From Serratia nevei (lineage in GTDB: Bacteria; Pseudomonadota; Gammaproteobacteria; Enterobacterales; Enterobacteriaceae), in assembly GCF_037948395.1 (NCBI RefSeq), contig NZ_CP149940.1, forward strand, positions 5,270,001 to 5,334,000: a DNA stretch of 64,000 nucleotides, in the 5' to 3' direction. The notes below the pieces were generated by a model, which worked only from the letters and a program-made list of their open reading frames with translations, was not told where the DNA came from and searched no databases. This document shows, in pieces, positions 46,269 through 59,290 of this stretch. Position 1 is the first letter of the stretch. Each line of letters begins with the position of its first letter. Both the position numbers and the translations under genes were made by a program.

Positions 46269-47810
46269 ATGCAACTGAATTCCACCGAAATCAGCGAACT
46301 GATCAAGCAGCGCATTGCTCAGTTCAATGTAGTGAGCGAAGCTCACAATGAAGGTACTATCGTTTCCGTCAGCGACGGGATCATCCGCGTACACGGCCTG
46401 GCCGAAGTTATGCAGGGCGAAATGATCGCGCTGCCTGGCAACCGTTACGCAATCGCATTGAACCTGGAGCGCGACTCCGTAGGTGCCGTGGTTATGGGTC
46501 CGTACGCGGATCTGGCCGAAGGCATGAAGGTTAAATGCACCGGCCGTATCCTGGAAGTTCCAGTCGGTCGTGGTCTGCTGGGCCGCGTAGTTAACACCCT
46601 GGGCGCACCAATCGACGGCAAAGGCCCGATTGAGAACGACGGCTTCTCTCCGGTAGAAGCTATCGCGCCAGGCGTTATCGAGCGTCAGTCCGTTGATCAG
46701 CCGGTTCAGACTGGCTACAAATCCGTTGACGCCATGATTCCAATCGGCCGTGGCCAGCGTGAGCTGGTGATCGGTGACCGTCAGACCGGTAAAACCGCGC
46801 TGGCGATCGATGCGATCATCAACCAACGCGACTCCGGCATCAAATGCGTTTACGTGGCTATCGGCCAGAAAGCGTCCACCATCGCTAACGTGGTGCGCAA
46901 ACTGGAAGAACACGGCGCACTGGCCAACACCATCGTGGTGGTGGCGACCGCTTCCGAATCCGCTGCACTGCAATACCTGGCGCCATACGCCGGTTGCGCA
47001 ATGGGCGAATATTTCCGTGACCGCGGTGAAGATGCGCTGATCGTGTACGATGACCTGTCCAAACAGGCCGTTGCTTACCGCCAGATTTCCCTGCTGCTTC
47101 GTCGTCCGCCAGGTCGTGAAGCTTACCCAGGCGACGTATTCTACCTGCACTCCCGCTTGCTGGAGCGTGCAGCGCGCGTTAACGCCGAATACGTTGAAGC
47201 CTTCACCAAAGGTGAAGTTAAAGGCCAAACCGGTTCACTGACCGCTCTGCCGATCATTGAAACCCAGGCGGGTGACGTTTCCGCGTTCGTTCCGACCAAC
47301 GTAATCTCGATTACCGATGGTCAGATCTTCCTGGAATCCAACCTGTTCAACTCCGGTATTCGTCCGGCAGTTAACCCGGGTATCTCCGTATCCCGTGTTG
47401 GTGGCGCCGCGCAGACCAAGATCATGAAGAAACTGTCCGGTGGTATCCGTACCGCGCTGGCGCAGTATCGTGAATTGGCTGCGTTCTCCCAGTTCGCCTC
47501 CGATCTGGACGACGCGACCCGCAAACAGCTGAGCCACGGTCAGAAAGTGACCGAGCTGCTGAAACAGAAACAGTATGCGCCGATGTCGGTTGCACAACAG
47601 TCTCTGGTGCTGTTTGCCGCAGAACGCGGTTACCTGAACGACGTCGAAGTCGCCAAAGTGGTGAGCTTCGAAGCCGCGCTGGTCGCCTATGCGGACCGCG
47701 AGCACGCCGAACTGCTGAACCACATCAACCAAACTGGCAACTTCAATGATGAGATCGAGGGCAAGTTGAAAGACATCCTCGAGACCTTCAAGAAAACCCA
47801 GTCCTGGTAA
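46269..47810 (+). CDS. atpA: ATP synthase F1 subunit alpha
   Basis: 513 aa, as in E. coli. It is the non-catalytic nucleotide-binding subunit. The P-loop GDRQTGKT is at residues 169-176. [17 protein letters not shown] carries the family signature and the arginine finger region. Codon choice is strongly biased to highly expressed codons. It is the central gene of the operon. Confidence 0.98.
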   Translation: MQLNSTEISELIKQRIAQFNVVSEAHNEGTIVSVSDGIIRVHGLAEVMQGEMIALPGNRYAIALNLERDSVGAVVMGPYADLAEGMKVKCTGRILEVPVGRGLLGRVVNTLGAPIDGKGPIENDGFSPVEAIAPGVIERQSVDQPVQTGYKSVDAMIPIGRGQRELVIGDRQTGKTALAIDAIINQRDSGIKCVYVAIGQKASTIANVVRKLEEHGALANTIVVVATASESAALQYLAPYAGCAMGEYFRDRGEDALIVYDDLSKQAVAYRQISLLLRRPPGREAYPGDVFYLHSRLLERAARVNAEYVEAFTKGEVKGQTGSLTALPIIETQAGDVSAFVPTNVISITDGQIFLESNLFNSGIRPAVNPGISVSRVGGAAQTKIMKKLSGGIRTALAQYRELAAFSQFASDLDDATRKQLSHGQKVTELLKQKQYAPMSVAQQSLVLFAAERGYLNDVEVAKVVSFEAALVAYADREHAELLNHINQTGNFNDEIEGKLKDILETFKKTQSW

Positions 47811-47821
47811 CGCCGAACGGT

Positions 47822-47843
47822 CCTGCTGTTGAAAGACAGCAGG
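47822..47843 (+). repeat. Hairpin between atpA and atpG
   Basis: CCTGCTGT-TGAAAG-ACAGCAGG, with two further G-C pairs outside after a bulge, and no T-run. It probably tunes the lower output of atpG relative to atpA. Confidence 0.55.
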
Positions 47844-47869
47844 CCGTCTGGCACTGAGGAGAAGCAGAG

Positions 47870-48733
47870 ATGGCCGGCGCAAAAGAGATACGTAGTAAGA
47901 TCGCTAGCGTGCAAAACACGCAAAAGATCACTAAAGCGATGGAAATGGTCGCCGCCTCCAAAATGCGTAAATCGCAGGATCGCATGGCGGCCAGCCGTCC
48001 TTATGCAGAGACCATGCGCAAAGTGATTGGTCACCTTGCGTTAGGGAATCTGGAGTACAAGCACCCGTACCTGGATGAGCGTGACGTTAAGCGCGTCGGG
48101 TATCTGGTGGTGTCTACTGACCGTGGTCTCTGCGGCGGCTTGAACATCAACCTGTTCAAAAAGCTGCTGGCGGAGATGAAAGCCTGGTCCGAAAAAGGCG
48201 TCGAAACCGATTTGGCGCTGATTGGCTCTAAAGCGGCCTCTTTCTTTGGTTCCGTGGGCGGCAACGTGGTTGCCCAGGTGACCGGCATGGGGGACAAACC
48301 TTCCCTGTCGGATCTGATCGGGCCGGTGAAAGTGATGCTGCAGGCCTACGACGAAGGTCGTTTGGACAAGCTGTACATTGTCAGCAACAAATTTGTTAAT
48401 ACGATGTCCCAAGAGCCACAGGTGCTTCAGCTGCTGCCGTTACCGCCAGCCGATGACGAAGAGCTGAAGAAAACGCCTTGGGATTACCTGTATGAACCCG
48501 ATCCAAAAGTGCTGCTTGATACCTTGCTGCGCCGATATGTGGAGTCGCAGGTTTATCAGGGCGTCGTGGAAAACCTGGCCAGCGAGCAGGCCGCACGAAT
48601 GGTCGCGATGAAAGCCGCAACCGATAACGGCGGTAGCCTGATCAAAGAGCTGCAGTTGGTATACAACAAGGCGCGTCAGGCCAGCATCACTCAGGAACTC
48701 ACCGAGATCGTTTCGGGAGCCTCCGCGGTTTAA
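47870..48733 (+). CDS. atpG: ATP synthase F1 subunit gamma
   Basis: 287 aa. It is the central rotor shaft. The N-terminal helix ([20 protein letters not shown]) and C-terminal helix ([27 protein letters not shown]) form the coiled coil, and the middle is the Rossmann-like domain with [11 protein letters not shown]. It is preceded by the hairpin at 47822 and GAGGAGAAG. Confidence 0.98.
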   Translation: MAGAKEIRSKIASVQNTQKITKAMEMVAASKMRKSQDRMAASRPYAETMRKVIGHLALGNLEYKHPYLDERDVKRVGYLVVSTDRGLCGGLNINLFKKLLAEMKAWSEKGVETDLALIGSKAASFFGSVGGNVVAQVTGMGDKPSLSDLIGPVKVMLQAYDEGRLDKLYIVSNKFVNTMSQEPQVLQLLPLPPADDEELKKTPWDYLYEPDPKVLLDTLLRRYVESQVYQGVVENLASEQAARMVAMKAATDNGGSLIKELQLVYNKARQASITQELTEIVSGASAV

Positions 48734-48738
48734 GCTAG

Positions 48739-50148
<1,410 letters not shown>

Positions 50149-50168
50149 CGCCTTGAGAGGAGGGTGAT

Positions 50169-50588
50169 ATGGCTATGACTTACCATCTGGATGTAGTCAG
50201 CGCGGAAAAACAGATGTTTTCCGGCCTGGTGCAGAAGATCCAGGTGACAGGCAGCGAAGGTGAACTGGGGATCTTCCCTGGCCATGCGCCGCTGCTGACT
50301 GCCATCAAGCCTGGCATGGTGCGTATTGTTAAGCAGCACGGTGAAGAAGAGTTCATCTACCTGTCCGGCGGCATCCTCGAGGTGCAGCCGAGCGTGGTTA
50401 CCGTGCTGGCGGACACTGCTATCCGTGGTACTGACCTCGACGAAGCGAGAGCGTTGGAAGCTAAGCGTAAAGCTGAAGAACACATTCGCAGCTCTCATGG
50501 CGATGTCGACTATGCTCAGGCATCCGCTGAACTGGCGAAAGCGATCGCAAAACTGCGCGTTATCGAGCTCACCAGAAAAGCGATGTAA
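50169..50588 (+). CDS. atpC: ATP synthase F1 subunit epsilon
   Basis: 139 aa. The N-terminal beta-sandwich ([35 protein letters not shown]) is followed by a C-terminal helical hairpin that can inhibit ATP hydrolysis. It is the last gene of the operon, followed by tandem hairpins. Confidence 0.97.
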   Translation: MAMTYHLDVVSAEKQMFSGLVQKIQVTGSEGELGIFPGHAPLLTAIKPGMVRIVKQHGEEEFIYLSGGILEVQPSVVTVLADTAIRGTDLDEARALEAKRKAEEHIRSSHGDVDYAQASAELAKAIAKLRVIELTRKAM

Positions 50589-50591
50589 TGT

Positions 50592-50646
50592 TTGGGTGCC
50601 TGGCACCCAACTTTAAGAAAGCGGCCTATAGGGTCGCTTTTTTTTT
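50592..50646 (+). terminator. Terminator region of the atp operon (two hairpins)
   Basis: TTGGGTGCC and GGCACCCAA (50592-50610) form a stem without T-run. AGCGGCC (50620-50626) then pairs with GGTCGCT (50632-50638), one G-T pair, followed by a long T-run. The second is the true terminator. Confidence 0.85.
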
Positions 50647-50878
50647 ACTTTAAAATAAGCATTGCAGCCCGGCGGACAGTGTGGTGTATAACCCCTGATA
50701 TCGGGAAATAAACGTCGCCGATCGCCGACAGTTTTTTCGTCCCGACGCCGAATTGGCCGCGATAGCGGCAGGCCAAGGCCCACGCGGTCTGCACCGGGTT
50801 CGTGCAGAGAAATATGTAGTAATATCGTCGCTAAACGGTTTTACTTTCGTCTATCAAAATGGAGTTATCAGGTTGCTT

Positions 50879-52252
50879 ATGTCGAACAGCGCAATGAGCG
50901 TGGTCATCCTCGCCGCGGGCAAGGGAACACGCATGTATTCCGATCTTCCCAAGGTCTTACATCCGTTGGCCGGCAAGCCGATGGTGCAACACGTCATTGA
51001 TGCCGCGATGAAACTGGGCGCGCAACATGTCCACCTGGTATACGGCCACGGCGGCGATCTGTTGAAGAGTACGTTGACTGACGGCGCGCTGAACTGGGTG
51101 CTGCAGGCCGAGCAACTGGGTACCGGCCATGCGATGCAGCAGGCCGCGCCGCACTTTGCCGACGATGAAGACGTGCTGATGCTGTACGGTGACGTGCCGT
51201 TGATCTCCGTAGATACGCTGCAACGCCTGCTGGCGGCCAAGCCGCAGGGCGGTATCGGGCTGCTGACGGTCAAGCTGGACGATCCGAGCGGTTACGGCCG
51301 CATCGTGCGCGAGCAGGGCAACGTGGTGGGCATCGTCGAACACAAGGATGCCAGCGAGGCGCAGCGCCAGATTAACGAGATCAATACCGGCATCCTGGTG
51401 GCGAACGGGCGCGATCTGAAGCGCTGGCTGGGGATGTTGAATAACGACAACGCACAGGGTGAGTTCTACATCACCGATATCATTGCGTTGGCCCATGCCG
51501 ACGGCAAGAAAATCGAAACCGTGCACCCGTTGCGCCTGAGTGAAGTGGAAGGCGTGAACAACCGCCTGCAGCTGGCGACCCTGGAGCGCGTCTTCCAGTC
51601 GGAACAGTCTGAAAAGCTGCTGTTAGCTGGCGTGATGTTGCTGGATCCGGCGCGTTTCGATCTGCGCGGGGAACTTGTTCACGGCCGCGACATCACTATT
51701 GATGCAAATGTGATTATTGAAGGTCACGTCAAGCTGGGCGACCGGGTGAAAATCGGCGCCGGCTGCGTGCTGAAAAACTGCGTAATCGGTGATGACTGCG
51801 AGATCAGCCCTTACAGCGTGCTGGAGGACAGCGTGCTGGAAGCCGACTGCACCGTGGGGCCGTTCGCCCGCCTGCGCCCAGGCGCGGAGCTGGCGGCAGG
51901 GGCTCACGTCGGCAACTTCGTGGAAATGAAAAAGGCGCGTCTGGGTAAAGGCTCCAAGGCCGGCCACCTCAGCTATCTGGGCGATGCCGAAATCGGCGAT
52001 GACGTGAATATCGGCGCCGGCACCATCACCTGCAACTACGATGGCGCCAACAAGCACAAGACGGTGATCGGCGACGGCGTATTCGTCGGTTCCGATACAC
52101 AGCTGGTGGCGCCGGTGTCGGTCGGCAAAGGCTCCACCATCGCCGCCGGCACCACGGTGACGCGCGATATAGCCGAGAACGAACTGGTGCTGAGCCGCGT
52201 CAAGCAGGTGCACATTCAGGGCTGGCAACGTCCGGTGAAGAAGAAGTCATAG
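50879..52252 (+). CDS. glmU: Bifunctional GlmU: glucosamine-1-phosphate acetyltransferase / N-acetylglucosamine-1-phosphate uridylyltransferase
   Basis: 457 aa against 456 in E. coli. It makes UDP-GlcNAc for peptidoglycan and LPS. The N-terminal uridylyltransferase has [18 protein letters not shown] near residues 11-28. The C-terminal left-handed beta-helix acetyltransferase has hexapeptide repeats ([31 protein letters not shown]). I start at 50879 ([10 protein letters not shown]); an in-frame extension to 50753 is unconserved. It is upstream of glmS with a 152-nt gap. Confidence 0.97.
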   Translation: MSNSAMSVVILAAGKGTRMYSDLPKVLHPLAGKPMVQHVIDAAMKLGAQHVHLVYGHGGDLLKSTLTDGALNWVLQAEQLGTGHAMQQAAPHFADDEDVLMLYGDVPLISVDTLQRLLAAKPQGGIGLLTVKLDDPSGYGRIVREQGNVVGIVEHKDASEAQRQINEINTGILVANGRDLKRWLGMLNNDNAQGEFYITDIIALAHADGKKIETVHPLRLSEVEGVNNRLQLATLERVFQSEQSEKLLLAGVMLLDPARFDLRGELVHGRDITIDANVIIEGHVKLGDRVKIGAGCVLKNCVIGDDCEISPYSVLEDSVLEADCTVGPFARLRPGAELAAGAHVGNFVEMKKARLGKGSKAGHLSYLGDAEIGDDVNIGAGTITCNYDGANKHKTVIGDGVFVGSDTQLVAPVSVGKGSTIAAGTTVTRDIAENELVLSRVKQVHIQGWQRPVKKKS

Positions 52253-52263
52253 TGTGTTTTGCG

Positions 52264-52286
52264 TTGGGCTCCGTTCACGAGCCCAA
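52264..52286 (+). repeat. Hairpin in the glmU-glmS intergenic region
   Basis: TTGGGCTC-CGTTCAC-GAGCCCAA with no T-run, just after the glmU stop. In E. coli the glmUS message is cut near the glmU stop by RNase E and glmS translation is helped by the sRNA GlmZ. This stretch, with the unfolded region to 52404, is the likely equivalent control region. Confidence 0.5.
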
Positions 52287-52404
52287 TACAAAACATAATA
52301 ACCCCCACCATCTACAGGCTCGGGGGGCGCACGGTAAAAACCGGCAAAAATCAGGTCAAGGCATCGAAAGCGCCCATGAAGGGCGTTCATTAGGAATATA
52401 ACTG

Positions 52405-54234
52405 ATGTGTGGAATTGTAGGCGCAGTAGCGCAACGTGATATCGCAGAAATCCTGTTGGAAGGTTTACGTCGTCTTGAGTACCGCGGTTATGACTCCGCC
52501 GGTCTGGCAGTGGTCGACGAAAAAGGCAACGTCAGCCGCCTGCGCCGCGTAGGCAAGGTGCAAAAACTGGCCGAAGCGGCGGAGCAGACCGATCTGCACG
52601 GCGGTACCGGCATCGCTCACACCCGTTGGGCAACGCACGGTGAACCGACCGAGGCGAACGCGCACCCGCATGTTTCCGACTACATTACCGTGGTGCATAA
52701 CGGCATCATCGAAAACCACGAACCGCTGCGCGAACTGCTGATCGAACGCGGTTATCGCTTCAGCTCCGAAACCGACACCGAAGTGATTGCGCACCTGGTG
52801 CACTGGGAACAACTGCAGGGCGGTACGCTGCTGGAAGTGGTTCAGCGCGTGATCCCACAGCTGCGCGGCGCCTACGGCACCGTGGTGATGGACAGCCGCG
52901 ATCCGAGCGTATTGGTCGCGGCGCGCTCCGGCAGCCCGCTGGTTATCGGCCGCGGCGTCGGGGAAAACTTCATTGCTTCCGATCAGCTGGCGCTGCTGCC
53001 GGTCACCCGCCGCTTCATCTTCCTGGAAGAAGGCGACGTGGTGGAAGTGACTCGCCGCACCGTCAACATCTTCGACAAGCAGGGCAACGCCATTGAGCGC
53101 CCTGAGATCGAATCCCAGGTGCAGTATGACGCCGGCGACAAGGGCGCTTACCGTCACTACATGCAAAAAGAGATCTACGAACAGCCGCTGGCGCTGAAAA
53201 ACACCCTGGAAGGGCGTTTCAGCCATGGCCAAATCAACCTGAGCGAGCTGGGCCCGCGCGCCGATGAGCTGTTGGCCAAGGTGCAGCACGTGCAGATCAT
53301 CGCCTGTGGCACTTCTTACCACTCCGGGATGGTGGCGCGTTACTGGTTCGAAGCGCTGGCCGGCGTGCCGTGCGACGTCGAGATCGCCTCCGAGTTCCGT
53401 TACCGCAAATCGGCGGTGCGCCCGGGCAGCCTGATCATCACCCTGTCGCAGTCCGGCGAAACCGCCGACACCCTGGCGGCGCTGCGCCTGTCCAAAGAGC
53501 TGGGTTATCTCGGTTCGCTGGCCGTTTGTAACGTTGCGGGCTCTTCGCTGGTGCGCGAATCCGATCTGGCATTGATGACCAAGGCCGGCACGGAAATCGG
53601 CGTAGCCTCGACCAAGGCCTTCACCACGCAGCTCACCGTGCTGTTGATGCTGGTGGCGCGCCTGGGCCGCTTGAAAGGCATGGCGGAAAGCGTGGAGCAG
53701 GAGATCGTGCACGGCCTGCAGGCGCTGCCGGCGCGCATCGAGCAGATGCTGTCGATGGATAAAGAGATCGAAGCGCTGGCGGAAGGCTTCTCCGACAAGC
53801 ACCATGCGTTGTTCCTCGGCCGCGGCGATCAGTATCCGATCGCCATGGAAGGGGCGCTGAAGCTGAAAGAGATCTCCTATATTCATGCCGAAGCTTATGC
53901 GGCGGGCGAGCTGAAACACGGCCCGCTGGCGCTGATCGACGCCGATATGCCGGTGATTGTGGTGGCGCCGAACAACGAACTGCTGGAAAAGCTGAAGTCC
54001 AACATTGAAGAAGTGCGCGCGCGCGGCGGCCAGCTGTACGTGTTCGCCGATCAGGACGCCGGCTTCGTCAGCAGCGAAGGCATGACCATCATTCCTCTGC
54101 CGCACGTCGAGGAAATCGTGGCGCCGATCTTCTACACCGTGCCGTTGCAGCTGCTGTCTTACCACGTGGCGCTGATCAAAGGCACCGACGTTGACCAGCC
54201 GCGCAATCTGGCGAAGTCTGTCACCGTAGAGTAA
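52405..54234 (+). CDS. glmS: Glutamine--fructose-6-phosphate aminotransferase GlmS
   Basis: 609 aa, as in E. coli. It is the first committed step of amino-sugar synthesis. The N-terminal glutaminase has catalytic Cys2 (MCGIVGAV) and [15 protein letters not shown] [10 protein letters not shown]. Two SIS isomerase domains follow ([41 protein letters not shown]), and the end is [11 protein letters not shown]. It has a terminator 22 nt after the stop and is probably regulated by GlmZ/GlmY (family knowledge). Confidence 0.98.
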   Translation: MCGIVGAVAQRDIAEILLEGLRRLEYRGYDSAGLAVVDEKGNVSRLRRVGKVQKLAEAAEQTDLHGGTGIAHTRWATHGEPTEANAHPHVSDYITVVHNGIIENHEPLRELLIERGYRFSSETDTEVIAHLVHWEQLQGGTLLEVVQRVIPQLRGAYGTVVMDSRDPSVLVAARSGSPLVIGRGVGENFIASDQLALLPVTRRFIFLEEGDVVEVTRRTVNIFDKQGNAIERPEIESQVQYDAGDKGAYRHYMQKEIYEQPLALKNTLEGRFSHGQINLSELGPRADELLAKVQHVQIIACGTSYHSGMVARYWFEALAGVPCDVEIASEFRYRKSAVRPGSLIITLSQSGETADTLAALRLSKELGYLGSLAVCNVAGSSLVRESDLALMTKAGTEIGVASTKAFTTQLTVLLMLVARLGRLKGMAESVEQEIVHGLQALPARIEQMLSMDKEIEALAEGFSDKHHALFLGRGDQYPIAMEGALKLKEISYIHAEAYAAGELKHGPLALIDADMPVIVVAPNNELLEKLKSNIEEVRARGGQLYVFADQDAGFVSSEGMTIIPLPHVEEIVAPIFYTVPLQLLSYHVALIKGTDVDQPRNLAKSVTVE

Positions 54235-54254
54235 TCTGCCGCAGGTAAACTGCA

Positions 54255-54284
54255 AAAGCCGGCCTTAGCGCCGGCTTTTTTCAT
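54255..54284 (+). terminator. Terminator of glmUS
   Basis: AAAGCCGGC-CTTAGC-GCCGGCTTT (54255-54278) followed by more T. Confidence 0.9.
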
Positions 54285-54442
54285 GAGTAACGCGAAAGAT
54301 GACAGCGGCGCCGATTCAGGGATAAACGTTGTCATATTCAAGCGGATAGGACGTGGCCAAACGGTTTTTTTATTGCTTGGCAATTGCGCTGTTTTTGATT
54401 TAACAAGTTGATTTTTATATAAATCACCACCCCTCAAATGCA

Positions 54443-54493
54443 CTGTAATATAACTGTCATATTGCGTACATTTTTCTGTCACCAAACTGTCCT
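54443..54493 (+). promoter_or_regulatory. Pho-box array upstream of pstS
   Basis: Five 7-mers of the CTGTCAT type occur at an exact 11-bp period: CTGTAAT (54443), CTGTCAT (54454), CGTACAT (54465), CTGTCAC (54476) and CTGTCCT (54487). Each PhoB dimer uses two, so at least two dimers can bind in tandem. Positive control under phosphate starvation is expected. The -10 is not obvious; transcription probably starts within about 50 bp before pstS. Confidence 0.88.
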
Positions 54494-54570
54494 ATTTTCC
54501 CTCCTGCAGCAATACTTACTCTGATTAAAACGACTCGAAGTCGATTTTAAATATCCCATTAGGAGGGATT

Positions 54571-55611
54571 ATGAAACTGATGCGTACCACCGTCGCCAGT
54601 ATTGTGGCAGCGACCTTCTCCCTGACCGCCGTGTCCGCGTTCGCTGCTGCCAGCCTGACCGGTGCAGGTGCGACATTCCCCGCTCCGGTTTACGCCAAGT
54701 GGGCAGATTCTTATCAGAAAGAAACCGGCAACAAAGTTAACTATCAGGGCATCGGCTCCTCTGGCGGCGTGAAGCAAATCGTGGCCAACACCGTTGACTT
54801 TGGCGCCTCCGACGCCCCGCTGTCTGACGACAAGCTGGCGGCCGACGGCCTGTTCCAGTTCCCGACCGTGATTGGCGGCGTGGTGCTGGCCGTGAATATC
54901 CCGGGCATTAAATCCGGCGAACTGACTCTGGACGGTAAAACCCTGGGCGATATCTACCTGGGCAACGTCAAAAAATGGAACGACCCGGCTATCACCAAGC
55001 TGAACCCAGGCGTGAAACTGCCTGACCAGAACATCGCCGTGGTGCGCCGCGCCGATGGTTCCGGCACCTCGTTCGTGTTCACCAGCTACCTGTCCAAGGC
55101 CAACGCGCAGTGGAAAGAAAAGATTGGCGCCGGTTCTACCGTTAACTGGCCGACCGGTCTGGGCGGCAAAGGCAACGACGGCATCGCCGCCTTCGTTCAG
55201 CGTCTGCCAGGCTCTATCGGCTACGTAGAATACGCTTACGCCAAGCAGAACAACCTGGCTTACACCAAGCTGGTTTCCGCCGACGGCAAACCGGTCAGCC
55301 CGACTGAAGAGAGCTTCAGCAACGCGGCCAAAGGCGTGGATTGGAGCAAGACCTTCGCTCAGGATCTGACTGACCAGAAAGGCGACAACGTGTGGCCAAT
55401 CACCTCCACCACCTTCATCCTGGTGCACAAAGAGCAGAAAAACCCTGCTCAGGGCGCCGAAGTGCTGAAGTTCTTCGACTGGGCTTACAAAACCGGCGGC
55501 AAACAGGCTAACGAGCTGGATTACGCCACCCTGCCGAAAGAAGTGGTTGAGCAGGTGCGCGCGGCCTGGAAAACCAACGTAAAAGACAGTTCAGGTAAAG
55601 CGCTGTACTAA
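54571..55611 (+). CDS. pstS: Periplasmic phosphate-binding protein PstS
   Basis: 346 aa. It is the high-affinity phosphate receptor for PstCAB. A Sec signal peptide ends near SAFA (residue 25) before [20 protein letters not shown]. Phosphate-binding loops are [24 protein letters not shown] and [15 protein letters not shown] lies 6 nt before the ATG, a very strong site. It is first in pstSCAB-phoU, behind the Pho-box array. Confidence 0.97.
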   Translation: MKLMRTTVASIVAATFSLTAVSAFAAASLTGAGATFPAPVYAKWADSYQKETGNKVNYQGIGSSGGVKQIVANTVDFGASDAPLSDDKLAADGLFQFPTVIGGVVLAVNIPGIKSGELTLDGKTLGDIYLGNVKKWNDPAITKLNPGVKLPDQNIAVVRRADGSGTSFVFTSYLSKANAQWKEKIGAGSTVNWPTGLGGKGNDGIAAFVQRLPGSIGYVEYAYAKQNNLAYTKLVSADGKPVSPTEESFSNAAKGVDWSKTFAQDLTDQKGDNVWPITSTTFILVHKEQKNPAQGAEVLKFFDWAYKTGGKQANELDYATLPKEVVEQVRAAWKTNVKDSSGKALY

Positions 55612-55618
55612 CAACGCA

Positions 55619-55641
55619 GGGGCGCGGGCTCGCCGCGCCCC
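55619..55641 (+). repeat. Strong hairpin between pstS and pstC
   Basis: GGGGCGCGG-GCTCG-CCGCGCCCC, a perfect 9-bp GC stem, lies 7 nt after the pstS stop and has no T-run. It probably protects the pstS message and limits downstream expression. Confidence 0.65.
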
Positions 55642-55702
55642 ACACAGTTCTTCAGGCTCCGATCCCGGTTGGGGCTGCCAGGGTTCAAACAGAGAGTAAT
55701 CT

Positions 55703-56659
55703 ATGGCTGAGTACAAGCCGACCATCAAAGCACCGGGCAAAAACGGTGACATCATTTTCAGCGCGCTGGTGAGACTGGCTGCGCTGATTACCCTATTGTT
55801 GCTGGGCGGCATTATCGTTTCGCTGATCTTCGCCTCCTGGCCAAGCATGCAGAAATTCGGCTTCGCTTTCCTGTGGACCAAAGAGTGGGACGCGCCGGCG
55901 GAGCAGTTCGGCGCGCTGGTGCCGATCTACGGTACCGTGGTCACCTCGCTTATCGCGCTGATCATCGCCGTGCCGGTGAGCTTCGGCATCGCGTTGTTCC
56001 TGACCGAACTGGCGCCGAACTGGTTGAAGCGGCCGCTGGGCATCGCCATTGAGCTGCTGGCGGCCATCCCGAGCATCGTCTACGGCATGTGGGGCCTGTT
56101 CGTGTTCGCCCCGCTGTTCGCCGAATACTTCCAGACGCCGGTGGGCGAAGTGCTGTCGGGCATTCCGATCGTCGGCGAGCTGTTCTCCGGCCCGGCCTTC
56201 GGCATCGGCATTCTGGCCGCCGGGGTGATCCTGGCGATCATGATCATTCCTTACATCGCCGCGGTCATGCGCGACGTGTTCGAACAGACGCCGGTGATGA
56301 TGAAAGAGTCGGCCTACGGCATCGGTTGCACCACCTGGGAAGTCATCTGGCGCATCGTGCTGCCGTTCACCAAAAACGGCGTCATCGGCGGCGTGATGTT
56401 GGGCCTGGGCCGCGCGCTGGGGGAAACCATGGCGGTGACCTTTATCATCGGTAACACCTACCAGCTCGACAGCGCTTCGCTGTACATGCCGGGCAACAGT
56501 ATCACCTCGGCGCTGGCCAACGAATTCGCCGAAGCCGAGTCCGGCGTGCACACCGCCGCGTTGATGGAGCTGGGCCTGATTCTGTTTGTTATCACCTTTA
56601 TCGTGCTGGCGCTGTCGAAACTGATGATCATGCGTCTGGCCAAGAATGAGGGGCGTTAA
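55703..56659 (+). CDS. pstC: Phosphate ABC transporter permease PstC
   Basis: 318 aa against 319 in E. coli. It is an inner-membrane permease with about six helices. The cytoplasmic EAA-type loop is [36 protein letters not shown] precedes the ATG. The stop is 1 nt before the pstA start. Confidence 0.96.
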   Translation: MAEYKPTIKAPGKNGDIIFSALVRLAALITLLLLGGIIVSLIFASWPSMQKFGFAFLWTKEWDAPAEQFGALVPIYGTVVTSLIALIIAVPVSFGIALFLTELAPNWLKRPLGIAIELLAAIPSIVYGMWGLFVFAPLFAEYFQTPVGEVLSGIPIVGELFSGPAFGIGILAAGVILAIMIIPYIAAVMRDVFEQTPVMMKESAYGIGCTTWEVIWRIVLPFTKNGVIGGVMLGLGRALGETMAVTFIIGNTYQLDSASLYMPGNSITSALANEFAEAESGVHTAALMELGLILFVITFIVLALSKLMIMRLAKNEGR

Positions 56660-56660
56660 C

Positions 56661-57551
56661 ATGGCGACGATGGATATGCAAAACGCAGTCGTTCTGGCGG
56701 AAAGCCGCCGCAAAATGCAGGCCTGGCGCCGGCAGAAAAACCGCCTCGCGCTGTTCCTGTCGATGGCGACCATGGCGTTCGGGCTGTTCTGGTTGATCTG
56801 GATCCTGATCGCCACCGTCACCAAAGGCTTCGACGGTATGTCGCTGGCGCTGTTCACCGAAATGACCCCGCCGCCGAATACCGCGGGCGGCGGCTTGGCC
56901 AACGCCATCGCCGGCAGCGGCCTGTTGATCCTGTGGGCGACCATCTTCGGTACGCCGCTGGGCATCATGGCCGGCATCTACCTGGCGGAATACGGCCGTA
57001 AATCCTGGCTGGCGGAAGTGATCCGCTTTATCAACGATATCCTGCTGTCCGCACCGTCGATCGTGGTGGGCCTGTTCGTTTACACCATCGTGGTGGCGAA
57101 GATGGAACACTTCTCCGGCTGGGCCGGCATCGTGGCGCTGGCGCTGCTGCAGGTGCCGATCGTCATTCGCACCACCGAAAACATGCTGAAGCTGGTACCG
57201 GATACGCTGCGCGAGGCCGCGTACGCCCTGGGTACGCCGAAATGGCGTATGATTTCTGCCATCACGCTGAAGGCGTCGGTGTCCGGCATCATCACCGGCG
57301 TGCTGCTGGCGATTGCGCGCATCGCGGGGGAAACCGCACCGCTGCTGTTCACCTCGCTGTCGAACCAGTTCTGGAGCACTGACCTGATGCAGCCGATCGC
57401 CAACCTGCCGGTGACCATCTTCAAATTCGCCATGAGCCCGTTCGCCGAATGGCAACAGCTGGCCTGGGCCGGGGTGCTGTTGATCACCCTGTGCGTACTG
57501 TTACTGAATATCCTGGCGCGCGTGATTTTCGCCAAGAAAAAGCATTCATAA
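56661..57551 (+). CDS. pstA: Phosphate ABC transporter permease PstA
   Basis: 296 aa, as in E. coli. It is the second permease of the phosphate importer. The EAA loop is [23 protein letters not shown], and [21 protein letters not shown] is a family signature. I start at 56661 (MATMDMQN), 1 nt after pstC, with GAGGGGCG upstream; the longer in-frame reading overlaps pstC. Confidence 0.96.
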   Translation: MATMDMQNAVVLAESRRKMQAWRRQKNRLALFLSMATMAFGLFWLIWILIATVTKGFDGMSLALFTEMTPPPNTAGGGLANAIAGSGLLILWATIFGTPLGIMAGIYLAEYGRKSWLAEVIRFINDILLSAPSIVVGLFVYTIVVAKMEHFSGWAGIVALALLQVPIVIRTTENMLKLVPDTLREAAYALGTPKWRMISAITLKASVSGIITGVLLAIARIAGETAPLLFTSLSNQFWSTDLMQPIANLPVTIFKFAMSPFAEWQQLAWAGVLLITLCVLLLNILARVIFAKKKHS

Positions 57552-58376
<825 letters not shown>

Positions 58377-58387
58377 TAGGAAGCATC

Positions 58388-59122
58388 ATGGATAACCTGA
58401 ATTTAAATAAACACATTTCCGGCCAGTTCAACGCAGAGCTTGAGCATATCCGCACCCAGGTGCTGACCATGGGCGGGCTGGTGGAGCAGCAGCTGACCGA
58501 CGCCATCACCGCGATGCACAATCAGGATGGCGAGCTGGCCAAGCGCGTGATCGAAGGCGACGCCAAGGTCAACATGATGGAAGTGGCGATCGACGAAGCC
58601 TGCGTGCGCATCATCGCCAAGCGCCAGCCAACCGCCAGCGATCTGCGCCTGGTGATGGCGATCATCAAAACCATTTCCGAGCTGGAGCGCATCGGCGACG
58701 TGGCGGACAAAATTTGCCGCACCGCGCTGGAAAAGTTCTCGCACCAGCACCAGCCGCTGTTGGTCAGCCTGGAATCGCTGGGGCGCCACACCGTGCAGAT
58801 GCTGCACGACGTGTTGGATGCCTTCGCGCGCATGGATCTGGACGAGGCGATCCGTATTTACCGCGAAGATAAAAAGGTCGACCAGGAGTATGAAGGCATC
58901 GTGCGTCAGCTGATGACCTACATGATGGAAGACTCACGCACCATTCCCAGCGTGCTGACCGCGCTGTTCTGCGCCCGTTCTATCGAGCGCATCGGCGACC
59001 GCTGCCAGAACATCTGCGAATTTATCTTCTATTTCGTCAAAGGGCAGGACTTCCGTCATTTGGGCGGCGACGCCCTGGAAAAGCTGCTCTCTCCGGACGG
59101 TAAAGACGAAAAAGCCGACTAA
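58388..59122 (+). CDS. phoU: Phosphate signalling protein PhoU
   Basis: 244 aa against 241 in E. coli. It links PstSCAB to the PhoR kinase and keeps the Pho regulon off when phosphate is plentiful. Two three-helix PhoU repeats carry the metal-binding E-x3-D-type motifs ([15 protein letters not shown] and [17 protein letters not shown]). The start at 58388 ([11 protein letters not shown]) follows AGGAAGC. It is last in the operon and followed by a terminator. Confidence 0.96.
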   Translation: MDNLNLNKHISGQFNAELEHIRTQVLTMGGLVEQQLTDAITAMHNQDGELAKRVIEGDAKVNMMEVAIDEACVRIIAKRQPTASDLRLVMAIIKTISELERIGDVADKICRTALEKFSHQHQPLLVSLESLGRHTVQMLHDVLDAFARMDLDEAIRIYREDKKVDQEYEGIVRQLMTYMMEDSRTIPSVLTALFCARSIERIGDRCQNICEFIFYFVKGQDFRHLGGDALEKLLSPDGKDEKAD

Positions 59123-59144
59123 CCCTTTCCGGGTAATATCCTTC

Positions 59145-59168
59145 AAAGGCGCGGTTTCCCGCGCCTTT
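59145..59168 (+). terminator. Terminator-like hairpin after phoU
   Basis: AAAGGCGCGG-TTTC-CCGCGCCTTT, a 10-bp stem whose right arm ends in TTT followed by ATT. The T-run is short, so it may also act as an mRNA stabiliser. Confidence 0.7.
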
Positions 59169-59290
59169 ATTCCATCTTAAGCGCGTAAAGATAAAAAGGT
59201 TATAAACATAGCTTTTTATATTATTTCCTGACCTATGTGGCGCTTGCTAGCTTATCCGCCAGCAGGACATCAACCACTTAGGAGCTTTCT

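Noticed and set aside
52465..54255. 596-codon minus-strand open frame opposite glmS
   Set aside because: It is nearly as long as glmS, but the His/Gln/Arg-rich product lacks any motif and glmS is fully conserved.
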